Shown: positions 14,710 through 24,187, counted from the stretch's first letter. The stretch: 55,910 nt of DNA from Clavibacter tessellarius (GCF_001618005.1 NZ_LQXA01000048.1:1-55910), one strand, 5' to 3'. Translations and numbers: made by a program. Notes: generated by a model from the sequence alone, not told the origin.

Positions 14710-16053
14710 TTGGCATCCTGGACCGATCACGTCGTGTGGTGGCACGTCTACCCGCTCGGCTTCACGGGCGCGCCGCAGACCCGCGACGACCTCGCCGACG
14801 GCGTCGACGCCGCACCCGCGCACCGCCTCGAGCGCCTCCGAGCCTGGCTCCCCTACCTCGTCGACCTCGGCGCCAACGGCCTGCTGCTCGGTCCGGTGTT
14901 CGACTCCGAGACGCACGGATACGACACGCGCGATCACCTGCGGGTCGACACGCGCCTCGGCGACGACGCCGACCTCGACGCGCTGCTCGCCGACGCCTCG
15001 GAGCGCGGCGTGCGCGTGCTCCTCGACGGCGTCTTCAACCACGTGGGCCGCAGCCACCCGCGCTTCGTGCAGGCGCTGGCCGACGGGCCCGGATCCGAGG
15101 CGGCGTCCTGGTTCCGCTGGGACGAGGCCGGCGAGCCCGTCGGCTTCGAGGGCCACGGCGCCCTCGTCACGCTCGACCACGGCTCCGAGGCCGTGCGCGC
15201 GCACGTCGCCGAGGTGATGGTCCACTGGCTCGACCGCGGCATCGCCGGCTGGCGGCTCGACGCCGCGTACGCCGTGCCCGCCTCGTTCTGGGCGGCGGTG
15301 CTGCCGCGCGTGCGCGAACGCCACCCGGACGCCTGGTTCGTCGGCGAGATGATCCACGGCGACTACGCCGGGTACGCCGCCGAGTCGACCATCGACTCCA
15401 TCACGGCCTACGAGCTCTGGAAGTCCATCCGCAGCTCCATCGCCGAGCGGAACCTCTTCGAGCTCGACTGGACCCTGACGCGGCACTCCGAGCTGCTGCC
15501 GTCCTTCACGCCGCAGACCTTCGTCGGCAACCACGACGTCACGCGCATCGCCTCGGCGGTGGATCCGCGCCACCTGGGCCACGCGATCGCCCTCCTGCTC
15601 CTCCTCCCCGGCATCCCGTCGATCTACGCGGGCGACGAGCGCGGACTGACGGGCGTGAAGGAGGACCGCGCGGGCGGCGACGACGCCGTGCGACCCGCGT
15701 ACCCGGCGGCACCCGACGAGCTGCCGGCCGATGCGGACGATCCGGACGCCGCCCGGATCCGCAGCCTGCACCAGCGGCTCGTCGGCCTCCGTCGCCGGCA
15801 CGCCTGGCTCGTGGACGCGGGCCTCCGGACCTCCGACCTGACCAACACCGCGCTCACCGTCACGCTGCGGCCGTCGCTCTCCGGCGCGGCGGGCGGCGTC
15901 GCTCCGGGAGCACCCGACGCCCTGCGCCTCGTGCTCAACCTCGGCGACGAGCCGATCGCCGTCCCGGGCGGGACCGCCGCGGTCGAGGCGGGCGAGGTGG
16001 ACGGCGACGGCCGCGTGCCCCCGCACGCGTGGGCGGTGCTGGCGGGCGCCTGA
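14710..16053 (+). CDS. Alpha-amylase family (GH13) glycoside hydrolase
   Basis: A 447-residue cytoplasmic GH13 enzyme with no signal peptide. Barrel motifs are visible: DGVFNHVGRSH (region I), GWRLDAAYAV with nucleophile Asp184 (region II), FVGEMIHGD with acid/base Glu213 (region III) and VGNHDVTRIAS with Asp276 (region IV). It is shorter than typical alpha-amylases and its sequence around region II suggests action on small maltose- or sucrose-type glucosides; the specificity cannot be fixed. The start is a TTG at 14710 preceded by GCGAGGAGCG; TAGGCT upstream is a likely -10. Confidence 0.85.
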   Translation: MASWTDHVVWWHVYPLGFTGAPQTRDDLADGVDAAPAHRLERLRAWLPYLVDLGANGLLLGPVFDSETHGYDTRDHLRVDTRLGDDADLDALLADASERGVRVLLDGVFNHVGRSHPRFVQALADGPGSEAASWFRWDEAGEPVGFEGHGALVTLDHGSEAVRAHVAEVMVHWLDRGIAGWRLDAAYAVPASFWAAVLPRVRERHPDAWFVGEMIHGDYAGYAAESTIDSITAYELWKSIRSSIAERNLFELDWTLTRHSELLPSFTPQTFVGNHDVTRIASAVDPRHLGHAIALLLLLPGIPSIYAGDERGLTGVKEDRAGGDDAVRPAYPAAPDELPADADDPDAARIRSLHQRLVGLRRRHAWLVDAGLRTSDLTNTALTVTLRPSLSGAAGGVAPGAPDALRLVLNLGDEPIAVPGGTAAVEAGEVDGDGRVPPHAWAVLAGA

Positions 16054-16083
16054 CGCGCCGGGACGTCCCGGGCACGCGACGCC

Positions 16084-16103
16084 GCCCCCTCGCAGGCGGG
16101 GGC
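16084..16103 (+). terminator. Short GC hairpin after the GH13 gene
   Basis: GCCCCC at 16084-16089 pairs with GGGGGC at 16098-16103, 30 bases after the stop. Confidence 0.45.
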
Positions 16104-16152
16104 CGGTCCGGCCAGCTCAGCGGACCGGCCGGACAGCCGAACCGGCCAGACG

Positions 16153-16186
16153 GCCGGACCGCTCAGACAGCCGGACCGCTCAGACG
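16153..16186. repeat. Two tandem copies of a 17-bp repeat
   Basis: GCCGGACCGCTCAGACA at 16153-16169 is repeated at 16170-16186 with one change at the last base. The stretch from 16104 is also rich in GGACCGGCC-like words. The second copy runs into the 3' end of the hypothetical gene at 16180. Confidence 0.8.
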
Positions 16187-16539
16187 GCCCGGTGCGGCCA
16201 GCCGTAGACCTCGGCGAGGAGGGCGGCCCGCGCGGCGTAGGCCGCGGCCTCCTCGACGGCCTCGGCGTCCGGATCCTCGTCCGCCGCCGCGAAGTGCCCG
16301 TCGGCGATCTCGGGCTCGTCGTCGTCGTCGAACGGGCGGTGCGTGAGCGGCCACTCCACGGCCGTCAGCGGAGGCCACGCCTCCGGGGACGTGGCGTCGG
16401 TCGCCGGCGACTCCTCGGACGCGCCGCCGGTGCCGACGGTGGGGTGCAGCGCCTCGTCGACCTCGTGCTCGTCCACGGCGCGCAGACCCTGTCCATCGCC
16501 GTACGGCGCGAAGAGGAACTGCGAGAAGTGGCGGGTCAC
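16180..16539 (-). CDS. Acidic hypothetical protein
   Basis: A 119-residue protein with no family I recognise. It opens MTRHFSQFLFAPYGDGQ, then is strongly acidic with runs of Asp and Glu (FDDDDEPE) and a final Ala-rich helix. No signal peptide or membrane segment. The GTG at 16539 follows TAGCCT by six bases, which supports both the start and a leaderless message. The last codons lie in a 17-bp tandem repeat, so the C-terminus may vary between strains. Confidence 0.55.
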   Translation of the reverse strand: MTRHFSQFLFAPYGDGQGLRAVDEHEVDEALHPTVGTGGASEESPATDATSPEAWPPLTAVEWPLTHRPFDDDDEPEIADGHFAAADEDPDAEAVEEAAAYAARAALLAEVYGWPHRAV

Positions 16540-16630
16540 GGCGTCAGGCTAGTAGCCCCGGGCTCCCAGGAACGGTCCGATCCGAGGGTTGTGGAAGGCT
16601 GCCCACTACCTGTTCGCGCACGACCCCGGA

Positions 16631-17707
16631 TCAGGCCCCCGAGCGCCCCGGCTGGCCCAGCGGGACGGCCTCCGGACGCTCCACGGTGCTGCGGATCTCG
16701 CCCGTCGCGGCGGGGTCGAGGATCGCGTCCATGACCTCCAGCACGTGGAACGCGAGCTCCCCCGACGCCCGATGCGGGACGCCCCGACGGATGGCGTCGG
16801 CCATCTCCGCGAGGCCGCATCCCCGGCCCGCGTCGACGAAGCCCGCGCTCGGCTCGACGTCCGTCCACTCCCGGTCCGCGGACGTGGCGACCTGCACCCT
16901 CCCGGAGAAGTGGTTCGGGTCCGGCACCGAGAGCGTGCCGGCGGTGCCGTACACCTCGATGTTCGGGATCCGCGTGGCCCAGATGTCGAAGCTCATGGTG
17001 ACCGTGGAGACGGCACCCGACGCGTGCGTGAGCACGGCGCTCACGTGGGTGTCGACGGTGACGGGGATCGCGCGCGCCTCCGGGTCGGACGCGGCGGACC
17101 GCACCCGGTCGGAGCGGAGCGACGCGCCCTGCACGCGGACGACGGGCCCGAGCAGCGTCACGAGCGCCGTGAGGTAGTACGGCCCCATGTCGAAGAGCGG
17201 CCCGGCGCCCGGCTGGTAGTAGAAGGCGGGGGCAGGGTGCCAGAGCTCGTGGCCGGGCGCGCCCCAGAAGGCGTTGGCGGCGACGGGCTTCCCGATGGTG
17301 CCGGCGTCGAGCACCTGGCGGGCCGTCTGGATCCCGGTGCCGAGCACGGTGTCGGGGGCGGATCCGACGCGCAGGCCCTTCTCCGCGGCGAGCCGCAGGA
17401 TCGGCTCGGCCTCGGCGGGGCTCAGCGCGAGCGGCTTCTCGCCGTAGACGTGCTTGCCCGCCTCGAGCACGCGGAGGTCGACCTCGGCGTGCGCGGCGGG
17501 GATCGTGAGGTTGAGCACGGCCTGGATCCGCGGGTCGGCGATGAGGTCGTCGACGCTCAACGCGTCCACGCCCTGCGCCTCGGCGACCGTGCGCGCCCGC
17601 TCGAGGTCGAGGTCGGCGACGGCGACCAGGCGCACGCCCGGCAGGGATTCGAACGCCGCGAAGTACTGCTCGCTGATCTTCCCGACGCCGATGATCCCGA
17701 GGGTCAT
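16631..17707 (-). CDS. Gfo/Idh/MocA family oxidoreductase
   Basis: A 358-residue NAD(P)-dependent sugar or polyol dehydrogenase. The N-terminal Rossmann fold begins LGIIGVGKISEQYF (GxGxxx); the EKPLAL block at about residue 95 carries the conserved Lys of the family. The C-terminal alpha/beta substrate domain follows, with the FDMGPYYLTALV segment. It starts 17 bases after the ThuA stop and is surely cotranscribed with it. Pairing of ThuA-domain and Gfo/Idh proteins is common in loci for unusual sugars, including 3-keto-glycosides; the substrate is not determinable here. Confidence 0.88.
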   Translation of the reverse strand: MTLGIIGVGKISEQYFAAFESLPGVRLVAVADLDLERARTVAEAQGVDALSVDDLIADPRIQAVLNLTIPAAHAEVDLRVLEAGKHVYGEKPLALSPAEAEPILRLAAEKGLRVGSAPDTVLGTGIQTARQVLDAGTIGKPVAANAFWGAPGHELWHPAPAFYYQPGAGPLFDMGPYYLTALVTLLGPVVRVQGASLRSDRVRSAASDPEARAIPVTVDTHVSAVLTHASGAVSTVTMSFDIWATRIPNIEVYGTAGTLSVPDPNHFSGRVQVATSADREWTDVEPSAGFVDAGRGCGLAEMADAIRRGVPHRASGELAFHVLEVMDAILDPAATGEIRSTVERPEAVPLGQPGRSGA

Positions 17708-17724
17708 CGCGTCGTCGTCGTGGT

Positions 17725-18423
17725 TCAGCGTGCCGCCCACAGGAGGCCCCTCTCGATGATGGTGCGGACGTTCGGGTCCTCGACGACCTCGATGCGGTGG
17801 CCGGGCGCCGAGACGAAGATGCGGCCCTCGCCCCACTGGCGGGTCCAGATCGCGGGTGCGGTCACCGGCCGGTGCCACGGATCCCACGGCCGCACGGTCT
17901 GCGTGGTGGTCGCGAGCACGTCGTTGTACTCGTCGCTCAGCACCCAGTACTGCTCGGTCACGAGATCGAAGTCGGCGATCCCCTGGGTGATCTCGTGCGT
18001 GCGCCCCAGCTCGGTCATCTCGACCGTGTACGGGATGTAGTTGTCGGACTGCTCGCCCGTGCGCTCGGCCGGGTCCTTGCCCGCGTGATGGGCGAACTGG
18101 CCGCCGATCATGTGCAGGTAGTCGGCGGTGTTCCGGTACGAGTCGGCGATGCCGCCGTGCCAGCCGGCCATGCCGGTGCCCGCGATGACGGCGGCGCGGA
18201 GGCCGGCCATCTCCTCGGGCTCGATCGTGGTCATGGTGTTGGCCTGCACGATGAGGTCGGTCGCGGCCATGACATCGGCGTCGGCGTAGACGGCCGAGCC
18301 CTCCTCGACGCGGACCTCGAAGCCGCTCTCCTCGAGGAACGGGATGAACAGGCCCGTGGTCTCCACGGGCATGTGGCCGTCCCAGCCGCCGCGGACGACG
18401 AGCGCCTTCCGGGCGACGGTCAC
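17725..18423 (-). CDS. ThuA-domain protein
   Basis: A 232-residue protein of the ThuA-like (class I glutamine amidotransferase-fold) family, linked to trehalose or other disaccharide use. KALVVRGGWDGH opens the fold, and AGTGMAGWHGGIADS is the family's GWHGG region, replacing the amidotransferase nucleophile. The C-terminal IFVSAPGHRIEV block is typical. Biochemical role is uncertain; related proteins isomerise or bind keto-sugars. The GTG at 18423 is the first codon of an apparent operon with the dehydrogenase gene. A LacI regulator gene lies upstream. Confidence 0.82.
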   Translation of the reverse strand: MTVARKALVVRGGWDGHMPVETTGLFIPFLEESGFEVRVEEGSAVYADADVMAATDLIVQANTMTTIEPEEMAGLRAAVIAGTGMAGWHGGIADSYRNTADYLHMIGGQFAHHAGKDPAERTGEQSDNYIPYTVEMTELGRTHEITQGIADFDLVTEQYWVLSDEYNDVLATTTQTVRPWDPWHRPVTAPAIWTRQWGEGRIFVSAPGHRIEVVEDPNVRTIIERGLLWAAR

Positions 18424-18534
18424 GAGCGGGCCGTCCCGGTCGGGCGACCCGGATGCGGGCGGACGGACGTGCGGGGGATCTGCATCTGCGACTCCTTCGT
18501 CGGGCGCGGCCGGGCGACTGCCGGCGCCCCTCGA

Positions 18535-18564
18535 ACGCTACGCACCGGCGGTCAGGGCCGGCAA
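18535..18564 (-). promoter_or_regulatory. Putative promoter of the thuA-like operon
   Basis: On the minus strand TTGCCG (18559-18564) and TAGCGT (18535-18540) are separated by 18 bases. The predicted transcript has a leader of about 100 bases before the GTG at 18423. Confidence 0.45.
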
Positions 18565-18582
18565 GCAGCGCGCGGGGGATCC

Positions 18583-18592
18583 GAAACGTTTC
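18583..18592. promoter_or_regulatory. LacI-type operator
   Basis: GAAACGTTTC is a perfect 10-bp palindrome with central CG, the form bound by many LacI/GalR repressors. It sits 19 bases upstream of the -35 of the thuA-like operon and touches the stop codon of the LacI gene. A one-mismatch copy (GACACGTTTC on the minus strand, near 19663-19672) lies inside the first codons of the LacI gene, which suggests autoregulation. Confidence 0.55.
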
Positions 18593-19676
18593 ACTCGCGG
18601 GGCGACACCGCGGCGCCCGCGATCGCGCTCCCGCCCGCGGGCGCCGCGGTGCTGGCGCGCACCACGAGCGCGGTCGCGAGGTCGAGCCGGGTGGGCTCGT
18701 CGCTCCGGCCCTCGCGGATCCGCAGCACCATGCGCGCCGCCGCCTCCGCCATCTCGCGCACCGGCTGGCGCACCGTGCTGAGCGCGGGCGAGACGATGCG
18801 GGCGAACGGGAGGTCGTCGTAGCCGAGCACGGAGAGGTCGTCGGGGATCCGGATCCCGCGCTCCCGCGCCGCCTCGTACAGCCCGAGCGCCTGCTCGTCG
18901 TTGCCCGCGAAGATCGCGGTGGGACGGTCGGCGGCGTCGAGCAGCTCGCCGCCCGCGCGGTGCCCGGCGGTGCGCCCGAAGTCGCCCTCGACCTCCACGA
19001 GCGAGACCCCGGATCCGGCCGCCTCGAGCGCGCTGCGGAAGCCGGACATGCGGGCGCGGGAGTAGAGCCGGTGCGGCGGGCCGCTGATCGCGCCGATCCG
19101 CCGGTGCCCGAGCCCCAGCAGGTGCTCCCCCGCGGCGTGGCCGCCCTCCCAGTTGGTGGATCCGACGGCCGGCACGTCCGCGGCCGGCGACCCCGCGGGA
19201 TCCACCACCACGAACGGGATGCCGCGGCTCCGCAGCTGCCGCTTCTGCGCGGGCGCGAGGTCGGAGAACACGAGAACGAGACCCATCGGGCGGCGCTGCA
19301 TCACTCCCGCCATCCAGTCGCCGTCGAGGGCGGTGTCGCGCCCGTGCTCCGTGACGATGACGCTCAGCGCGTGCTCGCGCGCGACGGCGGAGACGCCGCG
19401 CAGCAGGTCGACCGAGAAGCCCGTGTCGACGACCTCGAGCACGATCTCGATCAGCGCGCCGTGCGGCCGCTCGGCCCCGCGGCGGCTGTAGCCGTGCCGC
19501 TCCATGAGCTCCTCGACGCGCGCCCGGGTCGCGGGCGAGATCCCCTTGCGCCCGTTGAGCACCTTGCTGACCGTGCCGATGGACACGTTCGCCTCGCGCG
19601 CGATGAGGCCGAGGGTGGTGCCGGAGCCGTGATCGGGGTCCGGCGCCCGCGTCGCATCGGGAAACGTGTCGCTCAT
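18591..19676 (-). CDS. LacI family transcription regulator
   Basis: A 361-residue repressor. Residues 20-65 hold the helix-turn-helix (TTLGLIAREANVSIGTVSKV) and the hinge. The rest is a periplasmic-binding-protein-like effector domain with typical elements such as GHRRIGAISGP and AIFAGNDEQALGLYEAA. The effector is presumably a sugar. The ATG at 19676 follows TAGCAT by seven bases, so the mRNA is likely leaderless. It lies immediately upstream of the ThuA/dehydrogenase operon on the same strand and is its probable repressor. Confidence 0.88.
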   Translation of the reverse strand: MSDTFPDATRAPDPDHGSGTTLGLIAREANVSIGTVSKVLNGRKGISPATRARVEELMERHGYSRRGAERPHGALIEIVLEVVDTGFSVDLLRGVSAVAREHALSVIVTEHGRDTALDGDWMAGVMQRRPMGLVLVFSDLAPAQKRQLRSRGIPFVVVDPAGSPAADVPAVGSTNWEGGHAAGEHLLGLGHRRIGAISGPPHRLYSRARMSGFRSALEAAGSGVSLVEVEGDFGRTAGHRAGGELLDAADRPTAIFAGNDEQALGLYEAARERGIRIPDDLSVLGYDDLPFARIVSPALSTVRQPVREMAEAAARMVLRIREGRSDEPTRLDLATALVVRASTAAPAGGSAIAGAAVSPRE

Positions 19677-19740
19677 GGGGGTGATGCTAGGCCGACCGGC
19701 CCTCGACGACGAGGCCGCGACCGGCCGGGTCCTCGCGAGG

Positions 19741-20286
19741 CTAGGCGGTGAGGCCCGGCACCGGCACGGCCGGGTCCTCGGCCGACGGGCGCTTCGGCGG
19801 GACGTTCGCCGGATGCACCTCGACATCGGCCAGCACCTCGATGCCGACGACCCGGGGAGCGAACCGATCGCCGTCCACCACGATCCAGTTGCCGACGAGC
19901 AGGAACGCGTCGTCGCCCGCGGTGAGCGGACCCGTGACCTGGAACGCGCCGTAGGCGGGCTCGTCGAACGTCACGCGGACCGCGGTCCCGTGGGCGAGGC
20001 CCGACACCGACGAGGGCAGGGCCGGCGCGCTCGCGCTCGCGTCCTCGGCCCTCACGGAGATGCCCTGGATCTCGCCCGCGGCGCCGAGCGCGGTGTCCGC
20101 GACGGACATCTGACCGTTCGCCCCGGTGCGCACCTCGCCGTCGACGACGTAGAGGCCGTACCGAGGCGAGCGGATGACGACGCGGACGAGGTCCCCGGGA
20201 GACAGCGCGGAGAGCGCGTCGCGGATGGCCTGCACGTCGCGCCGAGAACGGCCCGTCGTCAGCTGGTCGAGCGTCTGGCGGTCCAT
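19741..20286 (-). CDS. Conserved-looking hypothetical protein
   Basis: A 181-residue cytoplasmic protein I do not recognise. The first 40 residues look helical (LDQLTTGRSRRDVQAIRDAL) and the rest forms two beta-rich halves with similar openings (GDLVRVVIRSPRYGLYVVDG and GTAVRVTFDEPAYGAFQVTG), suggesting an internal duplication of a small barrel-like domain. The ATG at 20286 follows TACCAT by six bases, so a leaderless transcript is likely. No signal or membrane segment. Function unknown. Confidence 0.65.
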   Translation of the reverse strand: MDRQTLDQLTTGRSRRDVQAIRDALSALSPGDLVRVVIRSPRYGLYVVDGEVRTGANGQMSVADTALGAAGEIQGISVRAEDASASAPALPSSVSGLAHGTAVRVTFDEPAYGAFQVTGPLTAGDDAFLLVGNWIVVDGDRFAPRVVGIEVLADVEVHPANVPPKRPSAEDPAVPVPGLTA

Positions 20287-20365
20287 CCGAGGATGGTATC
20301 GGTTCCGGATGCGCCCGACCCCCGGGGCGCATGGCGCACGAGGCCGAGACGGGGAGGGAGAGAAG

Positions 20366-20457
20366 TGGCGGAGACGGTGGGATTTGAACCCACGGTACCC
20401 ATACGGGTACTCCACCTTAGCAGGGTGGTGCACTAGGCCGAACTATGCGACGTCTCC
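20366..20457 (-). tRNA. tRNA-Ser (anticodon GCT)
   Basis: A class II tRNA with long variable arm (GTACCCGTATGGGTAC). The acceptor GGAGACG pairs with CGTCTCC, discriminator G, and CCA is encoded at 20366-20368. The anticodon loop CTGCTAA gives GCT, reading AGC/AGU serine codons. Confidence 0.95.
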
Positions 20458-20554
20458 AGACGTACCCGTCCACTGTACCGGACGCGGGGCCGTGCTCACA
20501 TCCCGCGTCCCGGGCGGTCGGCGGGATCCGTCGACCTCCGCGCGCGCGTCGGGG

Positions 20555-21817
20555 TCACCTGGACGCCTTCGAGCACGTGACCGTGCCTGCGTCGGTGCCC
20601 GTGATCGCCTCGGGCAGCACGGTGGGGCCGGAGGGCGCGGGCGCGGATCCGCCGCCTGCAGCGGGCGCGCTCGCCGACGGGGCCGGTGCCGGTGTCGATG
20701 CCGCGGGCTGCTCCGCGACCGCGCCGAGCCCCGTGTTGCCCGCCTTGACCTGGAACGGCGCGTCCGTCCTGAGGAGCTGCATGAGCTCGTCGCCGTCCGT
20801 CTTCAGCGGCTGGACCTTGCCGGCGTAGACGCCCGTGCCCGAGGTCGTGCCCGGGTACTGCACGAAGTGCACCTGGTCGAGCGGGATGTCCTTGAGGGCC
20901 AGCGCCATGGACGCCATCGTCTGGTAGTCGAGCGACGTGGAGCGCTGCATGTTGTCGACCGCCGCCTTGGCGAGGCCGTAGACGCGCGTGGGATCCGAGA
21001 GCGTGCTGGACTGCCGCATCGTGCGCACGAGCGACGACAGGAACACCTGCTGGTTGCTGATGCGGGCGAGGTCGCTCTGGTCGCCCACCGCGTGGCGCGT
21101 GCGGAGGAACTGGAGCGCCTCCTTGCCCTTCAGCGGGGTCACGCCGGCCGGGAGGTCGAGGTCGGTCCGCTTGTCCTTGAGCGGGCTCGCCAAGCAGACG
21201 GGCACGCCGCCCACGGCGTTGGACATCTCGATGACGCCGTTGAACTCGATGAGCGCCGCGTACGGGATGTCGAGACCCGTGAACTGCGCGACGGTCTTTG
21301 CGACGCACGGCAGGCCGCCGTCGGAGAGCGCGGAGTTGAGGGGCGCGGCGGACAGGGGCGAGGTGGTGCCGGATCCGTCGCTGCGCTGGCATGCGGGGAT
21401 GGGCACGATCAGGTCGCGCGGGAGGCTGACGACGGTGGCCTGCGAGTGGTCCGCGGAGACGTGCAGCACCATGTTCACGTCGTTGAGCGCGCCGTCGGTC
21501 TTGCCGTAGCCGTCGCCCTGGCCCTGGCGGGTGTCGGATCCGGCGAGCAGCATGTTGAAGCCGCCGTCGAGGGCGCCGACGCCCACCGTGGTCTGCTCGG
21601 TGCCGTCGCTGATGTCGACGGTGTTGGCCTGCACGGACTTGTCGAGCTCCCAGAGGGCGATGGTGGCGACCGAGAGTCCGCTCGCGACCAGCACCACGAG
21701 CGTCATGGCCGTGCCGATCAGCAGCGTCCGCGCCGCCGAGGACTTGCGCAGCCGGCCGTGGCGGGCGATGACCGGCGGCGTCTCGGATCGACGGGGGCGC
21801 AGGGGCGCGTCGCTCAT
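20555..21817 (-). CDS. LytR-CpsA-Psr (LCP) family cell-wall glycopolymer ligase
   Basis: A 420-residue type II membrane protein. After a 45-residue cytoplasmic tail there is one transmembrane helix (TLLIGTAMTLVVLVASGL). The extracytoplasmic LCP domain has MLLAGSDTRQG, the conserved Arg-containing VVSLPRDLIVPIP strand and FLRTRHAVGDQSDLARISNQ. LCP enzymes attach teichoic acid, arabinogalactan or other polymers from lipid carriers to peptidoglycan. A Pro/Ala/Ser-rich linker (about residues 365-400) precedes a short C-terminal end. The ATG at 21817 has GGAGAGG six bases upstream. Confidence 0.9.
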   Translation of the reverse strand: MSDAPLRPRRSETPPVIARHGRLRKSSAARTLLIGTAMTLVVLVASGLSVATIALWELDKSVQANTVDISDGTEQTTVGVGALDGGFNMLLAGSDTRQGQGDGYGKTDGALNDVNMVLHVSADHSQATVVSLPRDLIVPIPACQRSDGSGTTSPLSAAPLNSALSDGGLPCVAKTVAQFTGLDIPYAALIEFNGVIEMSNAVGGVPVCLASPLKDKRTDLDLPAGVTPLKGKEALQFLRTRHAVGDQSDLARISNQQVFLSSLVRTMRQSSTLSDPTRVYGLAKAAVDNMQRSTSLDYQTMASMALALKDIPLDQVHFVQYPGTTSGTGVYAGKVQPLKTDGDELMQLLRTDAPFQVKAGNTGLGAVAEQPAASTPAPAPSASAPAAGGGSAPAPSGPTVLPEAITGTDAGTVTCSKASR

Positions 21818-21833
21818 GCGGGTCCTCTCCGGG

Positions 21834-21918
21834 CGGAGGGCGTGGGATTCGAACCCACGAGACATCTCTGCCCACCAGTTTTCAAGACTGGCTCCATCGG
21901 CCGCTCGGACAGCCCTCC
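21834..21918 (-). tRNA. tRNA-Ser (anticodon TGA)
   Basis: A class II tRNA: acceptor GGAGGGC with GCCCTCC, discriminator G, long variable arm, T loop TTCGAAT. The anticodon loop CTTGAAA gives TGA. CCA is not encoded, unlike the tRNA-Ser(GCT) gene nearby. Confidence 0.95.
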
Positions 21919-22088
21919 CGATGCGCGCCCTCCCGCGGGGCGGATGGGGCGATCGTGAAGGATCCTACCGGTGGCCGGTCGGCCCGCGGGGTGCGGCCGG
22001 GTGACCGCGCGGGATGCGTCACTCTCGCACGTCGCGGATCCGAGCGGGCTGAATCCTCCCCAGGTGGGGAATCTCGCGGCGACCGGAG

Positions 22089-22910
22089 TCAGAGACGGGC
22101 GAGGACCACCGCCGCGCCGTTCTCGGCGATGGGGCCGGTGACCTCGGTGGCCACCGCGATGACCTCGGCGGGCGCCTGGCCCATCGCGACCCCGCGGCCG
22201 TGCGCTCCCGCCCACTCCAGCATCTCGATGTCGTTCCGGCCGTCGCCCATCGCGAGGACGTGCGTGCGCGCGATGCCGTGCAGCTCGCGCACGCGCTCCA
22301 TGGCCGTGGCCTTGTTCACGCCGTCGGGCGCGATGTCGAGCCAGGCGGTCCAGCCGATCGAGTAGCTCACGCGGTGCAGGCCCATGCGCTCGACGACGCC
22401 CTGGAAGTCCTCCACGTCGTGCCCGGGCGAGATGACGACGACGCGCGTCGCGGGCACGTGGAGCAGCTCCTCGAACTCGACGTGACGGCCGTTGGCCTCG
22501 AGCACGCCGGCCGGGAAGTCGCCGCCGGAGTAGAGGTACACGCCCTCCTCGTCCTCGACGGCGTAGCGGCCGCTCGCGAGGTGGGGGCGGATCCGCTGCA
22601 GCACGTCGGCGGGGTCGAACGTCTCGACGAAGCGTCGGCTGTACCCGGTGGGGACGTCGGCGTCGCGCTCGAGGGTGATCGCGCCGTTGGAGCAGACCAT
22701 GTACTCCGGCCGGATGCCGAGCCGGTCGACGATCGGCAGGGTGTCGGCGACCGAGCGGCCGGTGGAGGGCATGACGACGTGGCCGACCTCCTCCACGCGC
22801 CGCACCTCGCGGATGACCTGCTCGTCGAGCGAGCCGTCCTCGCCGAGGAGCGTGCCGTCGATGTCGAGGGCGATGAGGAGGCGGTCGGCGTCGGCCACGC
22901 GCGGGGTCAT
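22089..22910 (-). CDS. HAD superfamily (Cof-type) phosphatase
   Basis: A 273-residue HAD hydrolase of the Cof/IIB type. Motif I is LDIDGTLL (nucleophile Asp), motif II is MPSTGRS, the Lys of motif III is in GVNKATAM, and motif IV is [12 protein letters not shown]. These enzymes dephosphorylate sugar phosphates, nucleotides or flavin intermediates with broad specificity. Its ATG overlaps the serS stop as ATGA, so it is translationally coupled to serS. Confidence 0.88.
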   Translation of the reverse strand: MTPRVADADRLLIALDIDGTLLGEDGSLDEQVIREVRRVEEVGHVVMPSTGRSVADTLPIVDRLGIRPEYMVCSNGAITLERDADVPTGYSRRFVETFDPADVLQRIRPHLASGRYAVEDEEGVYLYSGGDFPAGVLEANGRHVEFEELLHVPATRVVVISPGHDVEDFQGVVERMGLHRVSYSIGWTAWLDIAPDGVNKATAMERVRELHGIARTHVLAMGDGRNDIEMLEWAGAHGRGVAMGQAPAEVIAVATEVTGPIAENGAAVVLARL

Positions 22911-24187
22911 CGCGCCGCCTTCGCCGTGGCGGGCTCCAGCGTCTCGAGGCCGCCGAGGTACGGGCGCAGCGCCTCGGGCACGCGCACCGAGCCATCCGCC
23001 TGCTGGTGCGTCTCGAGGATCGCGACGATCCAGCGCGTGGTGGCGAGCGTGCCGTTGAGCGTGGCGACGGGTGAGGTGCGCCCGTCCTCGCCGCGGAAGC
23101 GCGTGCCGAGTCGTCGGGCCTGGAAGGTGGTGCAGTTCGAGGTGGAGGTGAGCTCGCGGTAGGCGTCCTGCGTGGGGATCCACGCCTCGACGTCGTACTT
23201 GCGGGCGGCGCTCGACCCGAGGTCGCCCGCCGCCGTGTCGATGACGCGGTAGGCGAGGCCCAGGTCCTGCATCATGCGCTCCTGCAGGGCGAGCAGGCGC
23301 TCGTGCTCGGCCTCGGCGTCGGACGGGTCGACGTAGCTGAACATCTCGAGCTTCTGGAACTGGTGCACGCGGATGATGCCGCGGGTGTCCTTGCCGTAGG
23401 AGCCCGCCTCCTTGCGGTAGCAGGTGGACCAGCCGGCGTAGCGTATGGGGCCCGCGGCGAGGTCGAGGATCTCGTCGGCGTGGTACCCGGCGAGCGCCAC
23501 CTCGCTCGTGCCCGTGAGGTAGAGGTCGTCGTCGTCGAGGTGGTAGACCTCGTCGGCGTGGGCGCCGAGGTAGCCGGTGCCGGCCATGATCTCGGGCTTC
23601 ACGAGCGTGGGCGTGATGAGCGGCACGAGGCCGGCCTCGAGCGCGCGCGCCAGGCCGAAGTTCATCAGCGCGATCTCGAGCCGCGCGCCGATCCCCTTCA
23701 GGAAGTGGAAGCGGGCGCCGGAGACCTTGGCGCCGCGTCCCATGTCGATGGCGTCGAGGATCTCGCCGATCTCCAGGTGGTCGCGCGGGTCGAAGTCGAA
23801 CGACGGCTTCTCGCCGACCTCGCGCACGAGCGCCCAGTCGTCCTCGCCGCCGGCGGGCACGCCCTCGATGACGATGTTCGGGATCCGCCGCATGGCCTCG
23901 TCGAGGGCGGCCTCGGCCTCCTGCGCGCGCTCCTGCGCCGCCGTGACGCGCGCCTTCAGCTCCTGCACCTCGGCGATGAGGCGCGGCTTGTCGGCCTTGT
24001 CGGCCTTCGCGACGAGCTTGCCGTGCACGTTCTGCTCGGCGCGCAGGGCCTCGAACTCCGTGATCGCCCGGCGCCGCTCGGAGTCGGCGGCGACCGCCTG
24101 GTCGACCACCTCCACGGAGGCTCCGCGCAGCTCCTGCGAGGCGATGACGAGGTCGGGATGGTCGCGGAGGGTCTGCGGATCGATCAC
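22907..24187 (-). CDS. serS: Seryl-tRNA synthetase
   Basis: A 426-residue class II aminoacyl-tRNA synthetase. Residues 1-105 are the N-terminal coiled-coil arm that binds the long variable arm of tRNA-Ser. Class II motif 2 is around [20 protein letters not shown] and motif 3 is near the C-terminus ([16 protein letters not shown]). Length is normal. The start is a GTG at 24187. Two tRNA-Ser substrates are encoded close by. It is followed with ATGA overlap by the HAD phosphatase gene. Confidence 0.96.
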   Translation of the reverse strand: MIDPQTLRDHPDLVIASQELRGASVEVVDQAVAADSERRRAITEFEALRAEQNVHGKLVAKADKADKPRLIAEVQELKARVTAAQERAQEAEAALDEAMRRIPNIVIEGVPAGGEDDWALVREVGEKPSFDFDPRDHLEIGEILDAIDMGRGAKVSGARFHFLKGIGARLEIALMNFGLARALEAGLVPLITPTLVKPEIMAGTGYLGAHADEVYHLDDDDLYLTGTSEVALAGYHADEILDLAAGPIRYAGWSTCYRKEAGSYGKDTRGIIRVHQFQKLEMFSYVDPSDAEAEHERLLALQERMMQDLGLAYRVIDTAAGDLGSSAARKYDVEAWIPTQDAYRELTSTSNCTTFQARRLGTRFRGEDGRTSPVATLNGTLATTRWIVAILETHQQADGSVRVPEALRPYLGGLETLEPATAKAAR

